A stretch of 64,000 nt of DNA from Ecdyonurus torrentis (GCA_949318235.1 OX439127.1:31642373-31706372), one strand, 5' to 3'; positions 1 through 11,984 are shown, counted from the stretch's first letter. Notes: a model not told the origin generated them from the sequence alone. Program-made: numbers and translations.

Positions 1-191
1 ATGTTCGAGCTGGTATAATGATTATTAAAAATGGAATATACGTACGTATACGAAAGAAAAAAAATTGAAACAGAAAAGTCAATTTTAACAAAAGACACTA
101 CACAAAATGATCGAAGTATATATAATATAGCCGCATAAAAAAAATTAATAATTATATATTAAAAATATATATAATGAAAAAAAGTTGATGC

Positions 192-194
<3 letters not shown>

Positions 195-233
<39 letters not shown>

Positions 234-246
234 TATATATAATATA
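195..246. repeat. (TA)n microsatellite
   Basis: Imperfect run of TA dinucleotides. It is the first of many such arrays in the window; the bases before it (1-194) are AT-rich and show no gene. Confidence 0.9.
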
Positions 247-298
247 CATATTATACATAAAATAAATTATTAGTTTTGTTGAGATATATATATATGGG

Positions 299-465
299 TA
301 TTGACTGATAAAGGAACAACTGTTTTGAAGCCGACTATAAGCAATTTCGCTCATATCCGCTTCCGTTTCGTCTTACTGCGCATGCGTAGTAGAAGAAACG
401 GAAGCGGATGTGATCAAAATCGCTTATAGTCGGCCTCAAAACCGTTGTTCCTTTACTAGTCAATA
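299..465. mobile_element. Palindromic MITE, family A, copy 1
   Basis: The left half (starting TATTGACTGATAAAGGAAC) is repeated as its reverse complement in the right half (ending GTTCCTTTACTAGTCAATA), meeting at a GCGCATGCG centre near 380. A diverged second copy lies at 27581-27752. No coding capacity. The palindromic form, small size and dispersed copies fit a non-autonomous DNA transposon; superfamily not determined. Confidence 0.7.
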
Positions 466-876
466 CTTTTCTCGCTATCAAAAAAATTATGTTCTTCAGT
501 ATATGTTGAGGTAAAATAAAAGTACCCATATACTGCATATTTTATAATAAATACGGTATATAATATACTGTAATTGTATTTCAAATATATAATCAAATTA
601 CAACCTTGTTTATAGTTACAATTAAAGATGCAAATATGTAAGTATATTTTTTATAAGACATTATATATATATATAGTCCACAATCTGATCAGTCCAACAT
701 ATAAATATTATAACAGCAGATTTAAAAAGAAAAAAATATTTTGTAATTATACATGTTATAATTATTATATTTATTAAACATTTCAAACACATCATATCGT
801 ATCACATATGCATATTTTTCCGCTGTGACGTTTGGGACTGCCTATATAAATTTTGGGGATTTCGGGGGTTGATATA

Positions 877-1184
877 TATAGGGTGTATGCGGATGACGTC
901 ATATTTATTGCGCTTTGAGGCCATACTGGAGTAGTGCATAACATTGCTCAGAATAGGACAAACTTTGTTAAAGCCAAATTTCTTTGGGTAATCGTTTAAT
1001 TTTTTGTTATTGTTATTTTTCTCACATACTTGAGATACTAATTCAACATATTTACAACATTCAAGCTCTCAAAAATATTGCATAGTGTTTTTAAACTGGC
1101 AAAATGATTTTTTTTCCTATGTCACCCATGTTATTGAGTTATCCAACATGGCGGCGACTTTAACATGAATGCATAGACCCTATA
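877..1184. mobile_element. MITE family B, copy 1 (TATAGGGTG ends)
   Basis: Ends are TATAGGGTGTATGC and GCATAGACCCTATA, an imperfect terminal inverted repeat. The body matches sequence at 36229-36547, 36555-37273 (interrupted) and 41219-41408, including a conserved 'ataacattgctcag.ataggacaaa' block. This copy sits about 215 bp upstream of the ISCA1 start codon and carries a perfect TGACGTCA palindrome at 894-901, which is also kept in copies 2 and 4. Confidence 0.7.
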
Positions 1185-1283
1185 TATTGGGTTTTGCTTT
1201 GCTAGGTTGATGATCGAGTAAAATATTCAAAAATGAAGCATTTTTTGCGCGCGTAAAAGAACCAATAGAAAATTTTCTCTCAT

Positions 1284-1399
1284 ATCGATTCGTGACGACA
1301 GTGACGTCATTTCATGTCATCAGCTGTACAAAAAAGTTGCAAAATTTGGATTTCGGTAACATTTCTATTTTAATTTTCGAATAATTAAATTTTAGGCAA
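1284..1399 (+). promoter_or_regulatory. Probable ISCA1 promoter-proximal region with CRE-like site
   Basis: A perfect TGACGTCA octamer lies at 1302-1309, about 91 bp before the ISCA1 ATG at 1400. TGACGTCA is the classic CREB/ATF site. There is no TATA box at a convincing spacing. A TTTTAG directly before the ATG region (1391-1395) could instead be a splice acceptor, in which case this stretch is a 5' intron; the promoter call is inference. Confidence 0.3.
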
Positions 1400-1492
1400 A
1401 TGGCGAGTGCCGTCAGCCGCACTGTTGGTGCCGCAACGGTACGAGCCATGAAAGGACGTCGATTATTGCCATCTCGAGCTGCTTTAATATTG
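1400..1492 (+). CDS. ISCA1: ISCA1 coding exon 1
   Basis: Encodes the 31-residue N-terminal targeting region beginning MASAVSRTVGAATVRAMKGR. Ends at donor TTG|GTAAGT in phase 0. Confidence 0.92.
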
Positions 1493-2886
1493 GTAAGTCT
1501 TTATTGTTTACAGTAGAATGATGACCGCGAATTGTTATATATAATGTAGTATGTTTATAATACTTATTTATACGTAAGGTATATGCTGTTACATAACATA
1601 AATACGTCGCACGCGCACTGCAAATACGTAGTACGTACTGATTTACATACGATTGTAATCTGAATATCTCATAGCAATATAATTATGCATCGGAAGCAAA
1701 ATAAAATGAATGCAAATTACCTTATTGCATATTATGTATTATACAGTATACATACATACATATACATACACACTATACTATATGTATGTACATGCATTAC
1801 GCTGTATACCCATATGGGTAAATACAGTATTACATAATATATCATGTACAACGAAGACTAGATGCATGGAAAGCATTTGTCACAGACCTGTTTTTGCTGA
1901 GGTGGTGCACACAGTACATACATATATTATAGTCCTTATAGACTGGCGTTACTTTAAATTGGCAATTATTTCTTTCTCACTATAATCTTCGTTCCATTTA
2001 ACTGGCTTTACTTTATTTAAACCAGTTTGTTTTTTCTCCAAAATAAATTTTATAAATTAGGAAGCATATTGTGTATAATGTGTACATATATCTGTGCTCT
2101 GGGGACATACAAGAAAGCACATTATTTATGTCGGTTCTGACCACGCTTGATGTTGCTTTACTTTGGTGAACAACTTCCCCTCTATAGAGTATACTGTCAG
2201 GGGATTTTTCAGGCTATTTTGGTGCCTCAATCATAATTATTACAGAGTTAAATGCAAAATTATTTGTATTGAAGTAGTGTGGGAGTATGATCAGTACACA
2301 GATTTATAGAATCTGGACTGATTCAGCATTCAGATTTAAAATAGTATGGATAAATCCGGGTCAAATCCGGAGCCATTGATTCAGATCTAATCCGGATCAA
2401 TAAATCCAGATTTTTGTGTGCCAAATCCGGATCCATCAATCCAGATAACTTTCTATCTGTAATCCAGATTGAAATTTTATTGGATGGGGGGGGGGGGGGG
2501 GTGCTAGTGAGCTTTAATCAGCTTTAAAGGGGCAGTCAACAATGACTCTGTAATAGTAATAGTACTGTTATTAAACCTCTGCAAAAAGTGATCTCAAAAT
2601 TTTAATTTTAATGTGCTGAGAGCAAAAGCCGTTACAGCGACCCCTAACCTACGTCACAGCTAAAACTTGCTTTCACGCTAGCTTGGCGCGAGCAGGAGTT
2701 ACTTGTGTTTTTGCTCTGGATACTTGACATAATATTTACATATTTTAAATATGTTTTTACGTTTAAAGATGCATAATTATTCATAATGAATAGATATAAA
2801 TAAGTGTAATGTAATTCAAGCTTGCGTTAAGCTAGAGTGAGAGCAAGTTTTAGTTGTGATGTAGGTTCAGGGTTGCTGTATCGGCT

Positions 2887-2951
<65 letters not shown>

Positions 2952-4403
2952 CTCTCTTGTCAATAATTAAAATTTTGAGATTGTGTTTTCAGGAGATTTA
3001 ATAACACGATGATCACTTTAAAAAAAGACATCGTTGACTACCCCTTTAAGGGGACATTGTCGGACAAAAGGCTGTTTCACCATTTTATTGAATGTGGCTA
3101 TTTCTGAGGAGGTTCAAATCATTTCAGTATTTTCAGTTATTAGGTTATAAAATTTGGTGTATTTTAATTTACTAAAATATTACTTTTTACATTATTATAT
3201 GACATATATGGTTATAAAGTATTGGAAATTTGTCTGACAGTAAATGATTACTAATTTTCATGTTTTGTTATGGTAATAATTCATATTTGTGATGTGTTGT
3301 AGCATTGTATCATTTATATTGAGAGGGGGGGGGGGGGTATTTTTGCTGTGGCTTCTGTTGGACTATATTTTGTAGTTCTATCATTTTGAAGTACCGTACC
3401 TAATATCTGGTGCGTAGAAAATAATAGTCATTATTCATTGTTTTTTTTAGAGTTGCTATATGAAGTAATTGCTCACTTTTTTTTTTGCTTGCTTGCTTAA
3501 TTAATTATTAAGATTAAGTAGTCACTGTCTTTTGAATCTTGTACAAAAATGATACATCTAGTGCTGCAATAATCATTTTAACTAGTAAGTTTTGATTTCA
3601 GACTCCTGCTGCAGTTAACAAGCTAAAGGAAATTTTAGCAGACAAGAAAGAGTTTGTAAGTATTAATTATTGCATAATTTCAATAATATAGAAAAGTAAA
3701 TTAAGAAAGAAAGAGAGGGGGTAAGGGTACAGAGAGATAATTAATTTTAAGCTATTATATAAACACAGTGATGCTTGTTTAATGCAATGTTAAACATTGC
3801 TACCTAAATATACATGGGTGTAGATCTGACCTCAATAAATCTACAATAAATTGAGCTCTAAGTATATAGATTAATCTTTTAATTGTCTAAGATATCCCAA
3901 GAACGTAACTTTCACAAAATTAAAAGAAAACTAACAAACATATATTTTAATAGCTGTTGCTTACTTAGCTGAACACAGGGCTTAAAGTAGAAATTTTCTT
4001 TTACCAGAGCACTCAATGTCCAAGAACTCAAGATAGCTCCTGAGCAGACTCGTGAGCTCCTGTGTTATTGCCATATACTAAAAACAAACCCTTCTTGATG
4101 CAGTTCAAATTTTCACCGCAGCAATCAACATGTAAAATGTAAATGGCGCTGTGATCTCTGTGAATTTTAAAATTCACACACAGACTACAGCACCACTTTT
4201 ATACGTAATTTTGTATTCTTGCATTGTTGCGGCGAAAATTTGAATTACATCATTAAGGGTTCGGTTTTTAAACAATAGCTTCCTATCCTGTTTATATATC
4301 CATGCTCCTGAGCTCCCATAAGTGCAATGTTACATTCTGAACGTTTTACTGGAGTGCAGCTTGTGCTAACTCCAGCTTACTTTAAGCCCTGGCTGAACAT
4401 TGG

Positions 4404-4474
<71 letters not shown>

Positions 4475-7321
4475 GGGTGCTCCGCTATAATGTCCTAAGT
4501 CCATTTGACCTTGAAAAATATTTTTTGCTGCAAATGACCTGAAATGGATAAATCCAAAATTTGGGGTTGATCCGACGATTTTTTATTTTTCAAGGTCAAG
4601 TGGACTTAGGACATTATAGCGGAGCACCCTCGATATATATATATAAGTTTGTTGTGAAGAATTATTATTATTTACATATCCATGTTGTTGTGAACAAAAT
4701 GTCTATGTATCTCGTTTTTTGTCATGAGAAGCAAAATGTCCATCTCGTTTTCTTGTCACGTAAAGCAAAATGGCTATCTTGTTTCCGAACGTTATGTAGA
4801 TGGTGCTCAAGTTATACATTTTGCTTCTCATGACAAAAAATGAGATAGCCATTTTGCTTCTCATGACAAAATACGAGATAGACATTTTGCTTCTTGTGGC
4901 AAAATACAAGATATAGACATTGTTTGCAACAACATCGATATGCATGCCAAAACTGCTGTGTTAACTGTTGGTGACTTTAGCATGTAATAAATAATGCAAT
5001 ATATAACCATAGAACTGATATAACTCTATGGATGGTGAGAATATATATATCTTTCTTCATTATTTTAACACTGTTTGCAAGTTCTAAAGTTTGGTGCTTA
5101 AAGATGTCATTATGTTGTTAATTTCTTGGGGTGTTTAAAAACAAATTGTCGCAGTACTACCTGTTACTTGAGGGGGTAGCCATATTTGATTAAGAAGTAC
5201 AGTAGTTTGTGTACAAGTATCGGGGTTACTATATGTTCACAAGTCCTCTAGGTGTTGTAAACAGGAATGCAATAAATACCAGAAACCACTTCACAGAGAC
5301 CCTCAACTAGCTTTGATATTAGTTACAAGTTGTTGATACAAGTTGTGTCATGCATATATTAAAAAATGATTAATTGTTCCAGATTGGAGTCAAAGTTGGT
5401 GTCCGTCAAAGAGGCTGCAATGGTCTCAGCTACACTTTAGACTATGCCAGTGAGAAAGGGAAGTTTGATGAGGAGGTAGTACAAGATGGTAAGGTTCTGC
5501 TTACTACTTCTATATGTACACTAGACGTATTTATAAACTTATTTAAAATCAAAGAAGATGCCTCTTTGAAAATAAATAGGCTGACAGTTGAGTTGAGCTT
5601 ACAAATAAGTGCCATAGTGCAAGCTTGCAAAATACCAGTATAAAATATTGTTAACAAAAATAAACTTTTATGTCTTTGCTTTCCAAAGAAACAAAACTAT
5701 AGGTGTTATGCAGATGTCGTCTGAGCTGACAACATAGCACTTAACTCAATTTTCAGCCTCATTCTTTTCAAAGCAGGATCTCCTTTGATGTTAAGTTTAT
5801 GAAGACCAAGAGAATACATTCCCGTATATCCCAATTGTTTATATAATTACCTGAGCTGTTTTTATGTTTTATGTCATGAAGCTTGATGTGCTATGCTCTG
5901 GCCATTATGTGTTTATATCAATTATTTAATTTCAAAACAAATAAAAGTTTTTGAGTTGATATCTATTGTTAAAAATCAATGACATAATAGCTAAAACAAA
6001 CAAAACAAACACTGGACTATTTGGTGTATCAAATGTAGCAGGTAGAGTAATTTAAAATTAAAGAATTCTAGAATACACAGTTCCCTATGCTGGCTAAAAT
6101 CACAATATGGTATGCATGTGAGAAGTTGCTTTATTGTTCTCAAAACAAATACCAGAGTTGTGCAGTTGATAAAATATAAATCCGTGTTCTAAATTACCTT
6201 ATACTTAAGAGTCCAGTAATTTAGAAATATTGTGTATTTTATGAAAACTTCAATGACTGCACGTGTACATTTTATTTACATGAAATGTTCAAATGGAAAT
6301 TCAATTGAGTTTATAGTGTTAAAGTTTGTTTTCTCCATTTTCAAATTATATCACTTGATAAAATATCAGTTACCGGTTTACCGGTACTTGGGTAATTGAA
6401 TGTATAGATAAAAATGTACACATAGACGTGTACTTGTATTTCAATGTGTCCACACCCTAAAATAAAAAATTACAATGATTTAGAAACAAAATGTAGAACT
6501 TTAAAGAAATGACTAATGTCTTTTATGGTTTATAAATTAAGCAATACACGTCTTCAGTTTTTTCCCCTCAAATAATTTGCTTACAATTTATTAATAACTA
6601 AACACAAGTGTCCTACATTACGTTTGTACACAATTGGCTCAAAAACGTGACTTTAAATTTTAATTTTTATGCATCCACAATTAAGCACTAAAATTTTTTA
6701 ACTTACATTGTTATTAAAAATCAAGTGGTGTTACTGATGCATGTTTTGCAGTTGATTTGTTGCAAATGATCTCTTTGTTAAAATTGCCAAAATCATATAC
6801 ATATCGTGTTTCCAAGCTGAGAATAATTGTAGAGGTCATCAAAAATAAGTCGAAAAATTAAAACTGTACCCAACCTCAAAACTTTTATTAGATTCCTATA
6901 TGGTTCAAACAGGTTTAGTGTAGAATGAAACAAACTGCAATTATTATTATCATTTTAAATCAAATTCCCAGAAAAAAACATAATTCAAAATTTAGCCATA
7001 TTACGCAGGTAACCTTAAAAATGACAATAACCCAAGAAAACATGATGTGATGAGGGTAATATTTTTATGTTATCATACACCCCTAATGTTGATCTTTGTA
7101 CAGCTCGGTTAACCTTTCACCTTAAATACCTGTAGAGGTAAAAAATTTACATATTCAAATGAATATAATAGGTATATTTATACAGTAATAATAATAATAA
7201 TCTTGGGCGACTGTATGGTACACTATTATATGTGTAGACCATGGAACAAGAAATAGCATATTAAAGTTTTATCATTATTATACGAATCTTATTATATGAT
7301 CTTTTTATGGATAGGGGCCTA

Positions 7322-7359
<38 letters not shown>

Positions 7360-8971
7360 AACGTAGTGGTAACATAAAATGAATACATAATAATTATGAT
7401 ATAGCCTATTTTCAGCACAATTTGTTCAATACAACATAATTTATGCTATATTTCACTATTACTCTGTTACAATAGCATAATTATTTATTTGTATCTTTAA
7501 AATGACCTAAAAATTGCAATCATTATTTTATGACATTTAAAAGAAAAAAACAGAGAAAACCAGCAAGGGCCTTGTCAAAGGGAGTCCCATATAGTTTGGT
7601 AAAAATCTTACTAGCACAGAGAAGGAGAGAAAAAAAAAAGCTATCTATCTATCATACCATCATATCTAACCAAGATGGATCATTTTCTTTAATATCTTTG
7701 GGCTGTGTTTATGAAATGCTTGATGTACCATGGTTGTGAATGATGAGTATTTGATAGTTAATCAGTGCATAACTTTTAGTTAAATTAAAATAATTTTGTC
7801 TATTTGAGAAATCATTTTTAAAGCTACACAATTAGGTCCCTTAAAGAATTTCCAGCTTCCAAATGCTAGTTGAACACAAGATCATGTTTTGACAAATTTG
7901 GTGAAGAGATTGTTTGCAAAAACAAATTAACTGCATAATATGAATCAGTAACATATTTTGGCTTTTAATTACAAATTACGGTTAAAATTTTTATTGCTTG
8001 TGGTTGCATAGAAAATACAATTTTTATTTCATATTTTTGTGTACAAAAACAGTGCACTTTTTTAATTAATTCATTAAACATGAGCTCAGTGGCGTAACTA
8101 CTAGGGGGGAAGAGGGGGAAGTTCCCCCGGGCCTGTCGACTTCTGAGGACCCGAAAATTGATAGTATTAAAGTGGATCAATCAAATAATATGCATTTTGT
8201 GACAGAGGGTATTAATATTAACTACATTTTTTAACTGTCACCACCTTCTAATTAAATTTTCTATAAATGTCTTCTTCAAATATCATATGTATTTTTTCTA
8301 TTTATAGCAAAAATTAATTATTGACAAAAATTAAAATCATGTATGATATGCCATTTTAACACTATTTTTTTTCATGTTAGTGACACTTTTTAATTTTCAT
8401 TATAAAAAATAGCTTAAAATGTCAGTGCCACGCCCCCTTTTTCAAAAATTTTCGTCTGTGGCGCGCATCTCCCCCTCCTCCCCGGCACTGTCCCCCTTTC
8501 AGGGGGCCCGTGTCAGATTTTTCCCCCTGGGCCAAAATTTTGAAGTTACTCCACTGCATGAGCTAATTATTTGTGTCAAGATTTGGAATTTGAAAACATG
8601 TAAAGCTTAATTTACTAATGTACAGTTTCAGACAAATGAAAGGTAACCATTTAAACTTGTTCTATATTTGTGTGCCTCAAACTTTATGTAGAAACAAGAT
8701 TCTTGTTCTTCTAAAAAATATTATACCCTATATTTTAATAATAGGTAATAATAAAAAAAAAAAAAAAACGATACACTAGAGGTCACGCCCCTTGCGCTCA
8801 GGTGAGCTGCTCTATTTCAGTGAATAAAAATATAAAAAATAAATAAATTTTTATGATGGATTTTCTAATTAGTGGGCTATTAAGCAAACCAATATTTCTC
8901 AGCAGCAATACGCATATTATTTTATTTCTGTACATGTGGTTAAAAAGAACGTATCAATTGTGTTTGGTGAT

Positions 8972-9015
<44 letters not shown>

Positions 9016-9895
9016 TTGAGTTTGGAGAGCAAAGTGCATGGACGTCCAGCGCAAGCAATATGGTTGGCTTGCTGGCTAAGCAGCTTACCTGATAAGAAAA
9101 CTTTATCACTTGATCATGAGAGGTGACCTCTATTGCACTTTATATCAAAATTTTGGAACATAGGGAAACATAGGGAAAAATCTGGTTTCCACATAAACTT
9201 TGAGGCGCGCAAAATAGCAACACATAAATGGTTACCTTTCGTTTGTCTGAAACTGTATTGTGCTATCACCAATGTATTGGGCACGTAAAATTGCCTGTTT
9301 TTGGTTAACAGTAAACTAAAGGATAAGCCATAATACAAAAGTCATTAAAAAAATTATCAATATTTTGTTTCCAAATCGTACACCAAAAACTAGGAATTCT
9401 CTGATTCTCCTTTTTACCCTTCTCATGCAATGTGTAGTATTCCATGAGAAATTAAATATTAAAAATTGATTTTTGAGGGAAGGGGGGTGGGGGGGGGGTA
9501 GTATTACAATGTGTTCATTTGTTAGCTTAATAGGCTGACTAAGAAAGCCAAAATGAAATGTTCAGAAAACAACATTAATAGTACCTAATTTCTAATGATT
9601 ACTTGTTCTATATCTTGCCTTGAGGTTTTTTTTTTTTTTCCAATACAATGATGCTATAGATACAATGAAATTTGGATAATATTCTTGAAAATTTCAATGT
9701 CAAGAGATATGATATAGACTAAGCAAAATTGTGTTTTACATTCCAGGGGTGAGAGTGATAATCGACAAGAAAGCTCAACTAACACTTCTTGGCACTGAAA
9801 TGGACTATGTAGAAAGCAAGCTAGCTGCAGAGTTTGTATTCAATAACCCCAATATTAAAGGTACCTGTGGATGTGGGGAGAGTTTTTCTGTATGA
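1400..9895 (+). CDS. ISCA1: Iron-sulfur cluster assembly 1 (ISCA1), complete, four coding exons
   Basis: A-type Fe-S carrier/scaffold protein of the mitochondrial matrix; in animals ISCA1 works with ISCA2 and IBA57 in making [4Fe-4S] clusters. CDS is join(1400-1492, 3602-3655, 5383-5488, 9747-9895), 133 codons plus TGA; the human protein is about 129 residues. All junctions are GT-AG and phases agree (0, 0, 1). The N-terminus is Arg/Ser/Ala-rich with almost no acidic residues, as expected of a mitochondrial targeting peptide. The family signature is intact: Cys61 in RQRGCNGLSY (exon 3) and Cys125/Cys127 in GTCGCGESF (exon 4), the three Fe/S-binding cysteines. The start at 1400 is the first ATG in frame and gives the usual length. 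An AATAAA at 10116-10121 is a candidate polyadenylation signal. Introns 1-3 hold MITEs and microsatellites listed separately. Confidence 0.96.
2340..2475. repeat. Degenerate short repeat around AAATCCGGAT
   Basis: The motif AAATCCGGAT or AATCCAGAT recurs about eight times in 135 bp with irregular spacing, some copies reading into each other. Followed by a poly-G run at 2487-2501. No coding meaning seen. Confidence 0.55.
2528..3045. mobile_element. Palindromic MITE flanked by TTAA (piggyBac-type)
   Basis: Ends AGGGGCAGTCAAC and GTTGACTACCCCT are inverted repeats, each abutted by TTAA (2524-2527 and 3046-3049), the target duplication of piggyBac and a few other superfamilies. Most of the element is a long imperfect palindrome: 'CCTAACCTACGTCACAGCT' near 2645 recurs inverted near 2850. 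A (CT)n array at 2890-2948 has grown inside the right arm. Sits in ISCA1 intron 1. Confidence 0.8.
2890..2948. repeat. (CT)n microsatellite
   Basis: Uninterrupted CT array inside the right arm of the TTAA-flanked palindrome. Confidence 0.95.
3602..3655 (+). CDS. ISCA1: ISCA1 coding exon 2
   Basis: Encodes TPAAVNKLKEILADKKEF, the family's opening helix. Acceptor TTTCAG, donor TTT|GTAAGT, phase 0 on both sides. Confidence 0.95.
3976..4391. mobile_element. Non-autonomous hAT element with 8-bp target duplication
   Basis: Ends CAGGGCTTAAAGTA and TTACTTTAAGCCCTG form terminal inverted repeats, flanked by the same octamer GCTGAACA on both sides (3968-3975 and 4392-4399). An 8-bp duplication and CAGGG ends are hAT hallmarks. 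A 149-bp deletion relative with the same ends lies at 18842-18990. No transposase. Located in ISCA1 intron 2. Confidence 0.88.
4406..4470. repeat. (TA)n microsatellite
   Basis: Perfect TA array bridging the hAT element and MITE D copy 1. Confidence 0.95.
4471..4633. mobile_element. MITE family D, copy 1 (TCGAGGGTGCTCCGC ends)
   Basis: 163-bp element with inverted ends TCGAGGGTGCTCCGCTATAA extending about 45 bp, flanked by TA repeats. Copy 2, same length and opposite orientation, is at 30010-30172. TA flanks fit a Tc1/mariner-type MITE. The ~70-bp centre is unique and identical between copies as far as can be read by eye. Confidence 0.85.
4683..4935. repeat. Inverted minisatellite, ~36-bp units
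   Basis: Units of the form 'GCAAAATGG.TATCTCG..TTTTGTCATGA' occur about three times in one direction (4695-4790) and then about four times inverted (4815-4920), with ends GTTGTGAACAAAATGTC and GACATTGTTTGCAACAAC. It reads as a palindromic element whose arms are themselves tandem repeats. No coding role. Confidence 0.7.
5383..5488 (+). CDS. ISCA1: ISCA1 coding exon 3
   Basis: Begins IGVKVGVRQRGCNGLSYTLD and carries the first Fe-S ligand cysteine. Acceptor TTCCAG, donor GATG|GTAAGG, ends in phase 1. Confidence 0.96.
5489..7530. other. ISCA1 intron 3, 5' part: nothing recognised
   Basis: AT-rich intron sequence without a second gene. It contains an A33 homopolymer at 7326-7357 and otherwise no repeat that I can pair inside the window. 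Confidence 0.5.
7530..7640. repeat. Fragment of foldback element family I
   Basis: The stretch with 'gagaaaaccagcaagggcctt' and 'aatcttactagcacagag' matches one arm of the foldback at 12841-13208; another partial copy is at 18060-18260. Confidence 0.55.
8087..8556. mobile_element. Non-autonomous hAT element H, copy 1
   Basis: Starts CAGTGGCGTAACTAC and ends GAAGTTACTCCACTG, with the 8-bp duplication CATGAGCT at 8079-8086 and 8557-8564. Internal sequence ('ttgtgacagagggtat', 'gtgccacgccccctttttca') matches copy 2 at 10717-11283. CAGTGGCGTAAC is a common hAT terminus. Confidence 0.9.
8975..9008. repeat. (GA)n microsatellite
   Basis: GA array of about 17 units in ISCA1 intron 3. Confidence 0.9.
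9747..9895 (+). CDS. ISCA1: ISCA1 coding exon 4 (terminal)
   Basis: Encodes the C-terminal half with the GTCGCGESF ligand loop and stop TGA at 9893-9895. Acceptor ATTCCAG. Enters in phase 1. Confidence 0.96.
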
Positions 9896-10470
9896 TAACC
9901 TATTTTTTTCAATGTCCAATCTTCAACCTTCTCCTCAACATGCTTTCAACCTTAAGAGTAGTCAGGACTTAGTTTCCTTGCGATACTACATAGAGTCAAT
10001 GAGCTAGAGTCTTTCCCACCTGCCTCTGTTACTGCCGAAAAGTTCTCTTAAATATGAGAACCCAGTAGGACATACAGAAACAAGAATAATAAAACTAAAA
10101 ATGTTGACGTAGAAAAATAAACATATTTACAAGTTTAATCTTTTAATTTATTTTCAATTTCTAGTTGTTTATTGAAGTAATTTCTTTGTTGACAATTTAA
10201 TTATGTGATGACAGTGTAAAATATAATGTTGCAGCATGAGGTGTGTATGCATGTATTTATGCTCCTGTCTCTGATATTAGTGATGTTTATAAACTTTGCT
10301 TATCCAGCTGTATATACATTTAATCAACTGGTGTGATTATATAACATATATAGTTGCTGGATGTTTCTGTTTAGGTGCATAAGGCTATAGGTTTATAAAT
10401 ATTATTTAATATTGTGAAATTAGAGGGTTATATTTGCCTCACCAATTAAAGTACTGTTTTATATATACGT

Positions 10471-10684
10471 ATATTGATGCTTCCGTGTCAAAATAGATTA
10501 ACTGTACTTTCCACCAGCGTGGCAAGAGGAGAATTCACACTTTCCGCCGTGGAGCATCTGCAATGTTAAGTAAATGGCCGCTAGTCCACTCACCATGGTG
10601 AGTAGAAAGGAGGGACAGATGCTCCACTCGCTGCGCTGGTGGAAAGTGCAGATACTCTATTTTGATGCGGGAACATTGATATGT
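10471..10684. mobile_element. Palindromic MITE family G, copy 1
   Basis: Ends 'attgatgcttccgtgtcaaaa' and 'ttttgatgcgggaacattgat' pair, and 'tttccaccagcg' pairs with 'cgctggtggaaa' inside. The centre 'atggccgctagtc' is shared with copy 2 at 11779-11984. Confidence 0.75.
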
Positions 10685-10687
10685 ACT

Positions 10688-11503
10688 ATACCATTACCAA
10701 TATAAGAAGAGAGGTTCAGTGGCGTAACTACCAGGGGGGAAGAGGGGGAAGTTCCCCTGGGCCCGTCAACTTCTGGGGGCCCGTTGGCTTCTGGGGGGGT
10801 TGATGCTTGGCGCAAAAAAAAAAAAAAAAAAAAAAAAAATGGTAATATTAAATTTTATGTTGAAAAACAGTATTTGAAAGTTAAAGTGGATCAATCAAAT
10901 AATATGCATTTTGTGACAGAGGGTATGATTATTAACTACATTTTTTAACTGTCGCCACCTTCTAATTAAATTTTCTATAAATGTCTTCTTCAAATATCAT
11001 ATGTATTTCTTCTATTTATAGCAAAAATTAATTATTGACGAAAATTAAAATCATGTATGATAGGCCATTTTAATAACTTTTTCTTTTTTTTTTTTCATGT
11101 TAGTGACACTTTTTAATTTTCAATGTAAAAAATAGCTTAAAATTTCAGTGCCACGCCCCCTTTTTCAAAATTTTTCGTCTGCGGCGCGCATCCCCCCCCC
11201 CCCTCCTCCTCGGTACTGTCCCCCTTTCGGGGGGCCCGTGTTAGATTTTTTCCCTTGGCCAAATTTTTGAAGTTACGCCACTGGAGAGGTTATTACAACC
11301 GGATGCACCCCTTTTTCTGAAACAATTTTCCCCAGATAAACACCAAAGTTTTTCATGTGATCAATGTAATATTGAAGTTAATACGAGTTAAATTTTATTC
11401 CTATAACTTAATTTCTTAACTTAATTGATTAGAATCTGAGAAAAGGGGGTGCATCCGGTTGTAATAACCTCTCTTCTTATTTTGGTAATGGTGTATTCAT
11501 AGA
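10688..11503. mobile_element. Palindromic element split by a hAT insertion
   Basis: Left arm ATACCATTACCAATATAAGA.. with AGAGAGGTT, then after the hAT insert the arm resumes (TTATTACAACCGGATGCACC) and pairs with GGTGCATCCGGTTGTAATAA..CTCTCTTCTTA..GGTAAT on the right. The insert is exactly bounded by a duplicated GAGAGGTT, so the order of events is clear: the palindrome came first. Confidence 0.8.
10717..11283. mobile_element. Non-autonomous hAT element H, copy 2, nested
   Basis: Starts CAGTGGCGTAACTACC, ends AAGTTACGCCACTG. Target duplication GAGAGGTT at 10709-10716 and 11284-11291. Diverged from copy 1 mainly by an A-tract near 10816 and a longer C-run near 11190. Inserted in the palindrome at 10688-11503. 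Confidence 0.92.
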
Positions 11504-11778
11504 ATCCATCTCAGGTAGTACATTAAGATAAAAACAAATGAGCTTGGATATTGCATTAGTATATTTCATTATTATTATTGTGCTAGTGTGTTGTTCTATA
11601 AGACAAACAGTTTCACATATTATGCATTATAGGCTAATTATTTATTATTATTATTTTTACAATGGTGCTAAGCAATCATTTTGGTGTTAAGCAATTCTGT
11701 TTCTTCGGTCCTTTATATACAATATTAAAATACCTAAAATATAAATGCTCTATTACTGTATTGCATTAAAGTATACAT

Positions 11779-11984
11779 ATCGATGCCTCCGCGTCAAAAG
11801 CGAGCATCTACACTTTCCAGATTTCCGACAAAACGACTATCTACACTTTCCACCGCCGAGCATCTGCAATATTAAGCTTATGGCCGCTAGTCGGGTTACA
11901 GTGCTGCTCGGAAAGTGTAGATAGTCGTTTTGTCGGAAATCTGGAAAGTGTAGATGCTCGCTTTTGACGCGGAGGCATCGATAT
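11779..11984. mobile_element. Palindromic MITE family G, copy 2
   Basis: Very well matched hairpin: TATCGATGCCTCCGCGTCAA at the left pairs with TTGACGCGGAGGCATCGATA at the right, through arms of about 75 bp. Shorter internal motifs ('ctacactttcca') repeat within each arm. Confidence 0.88.
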
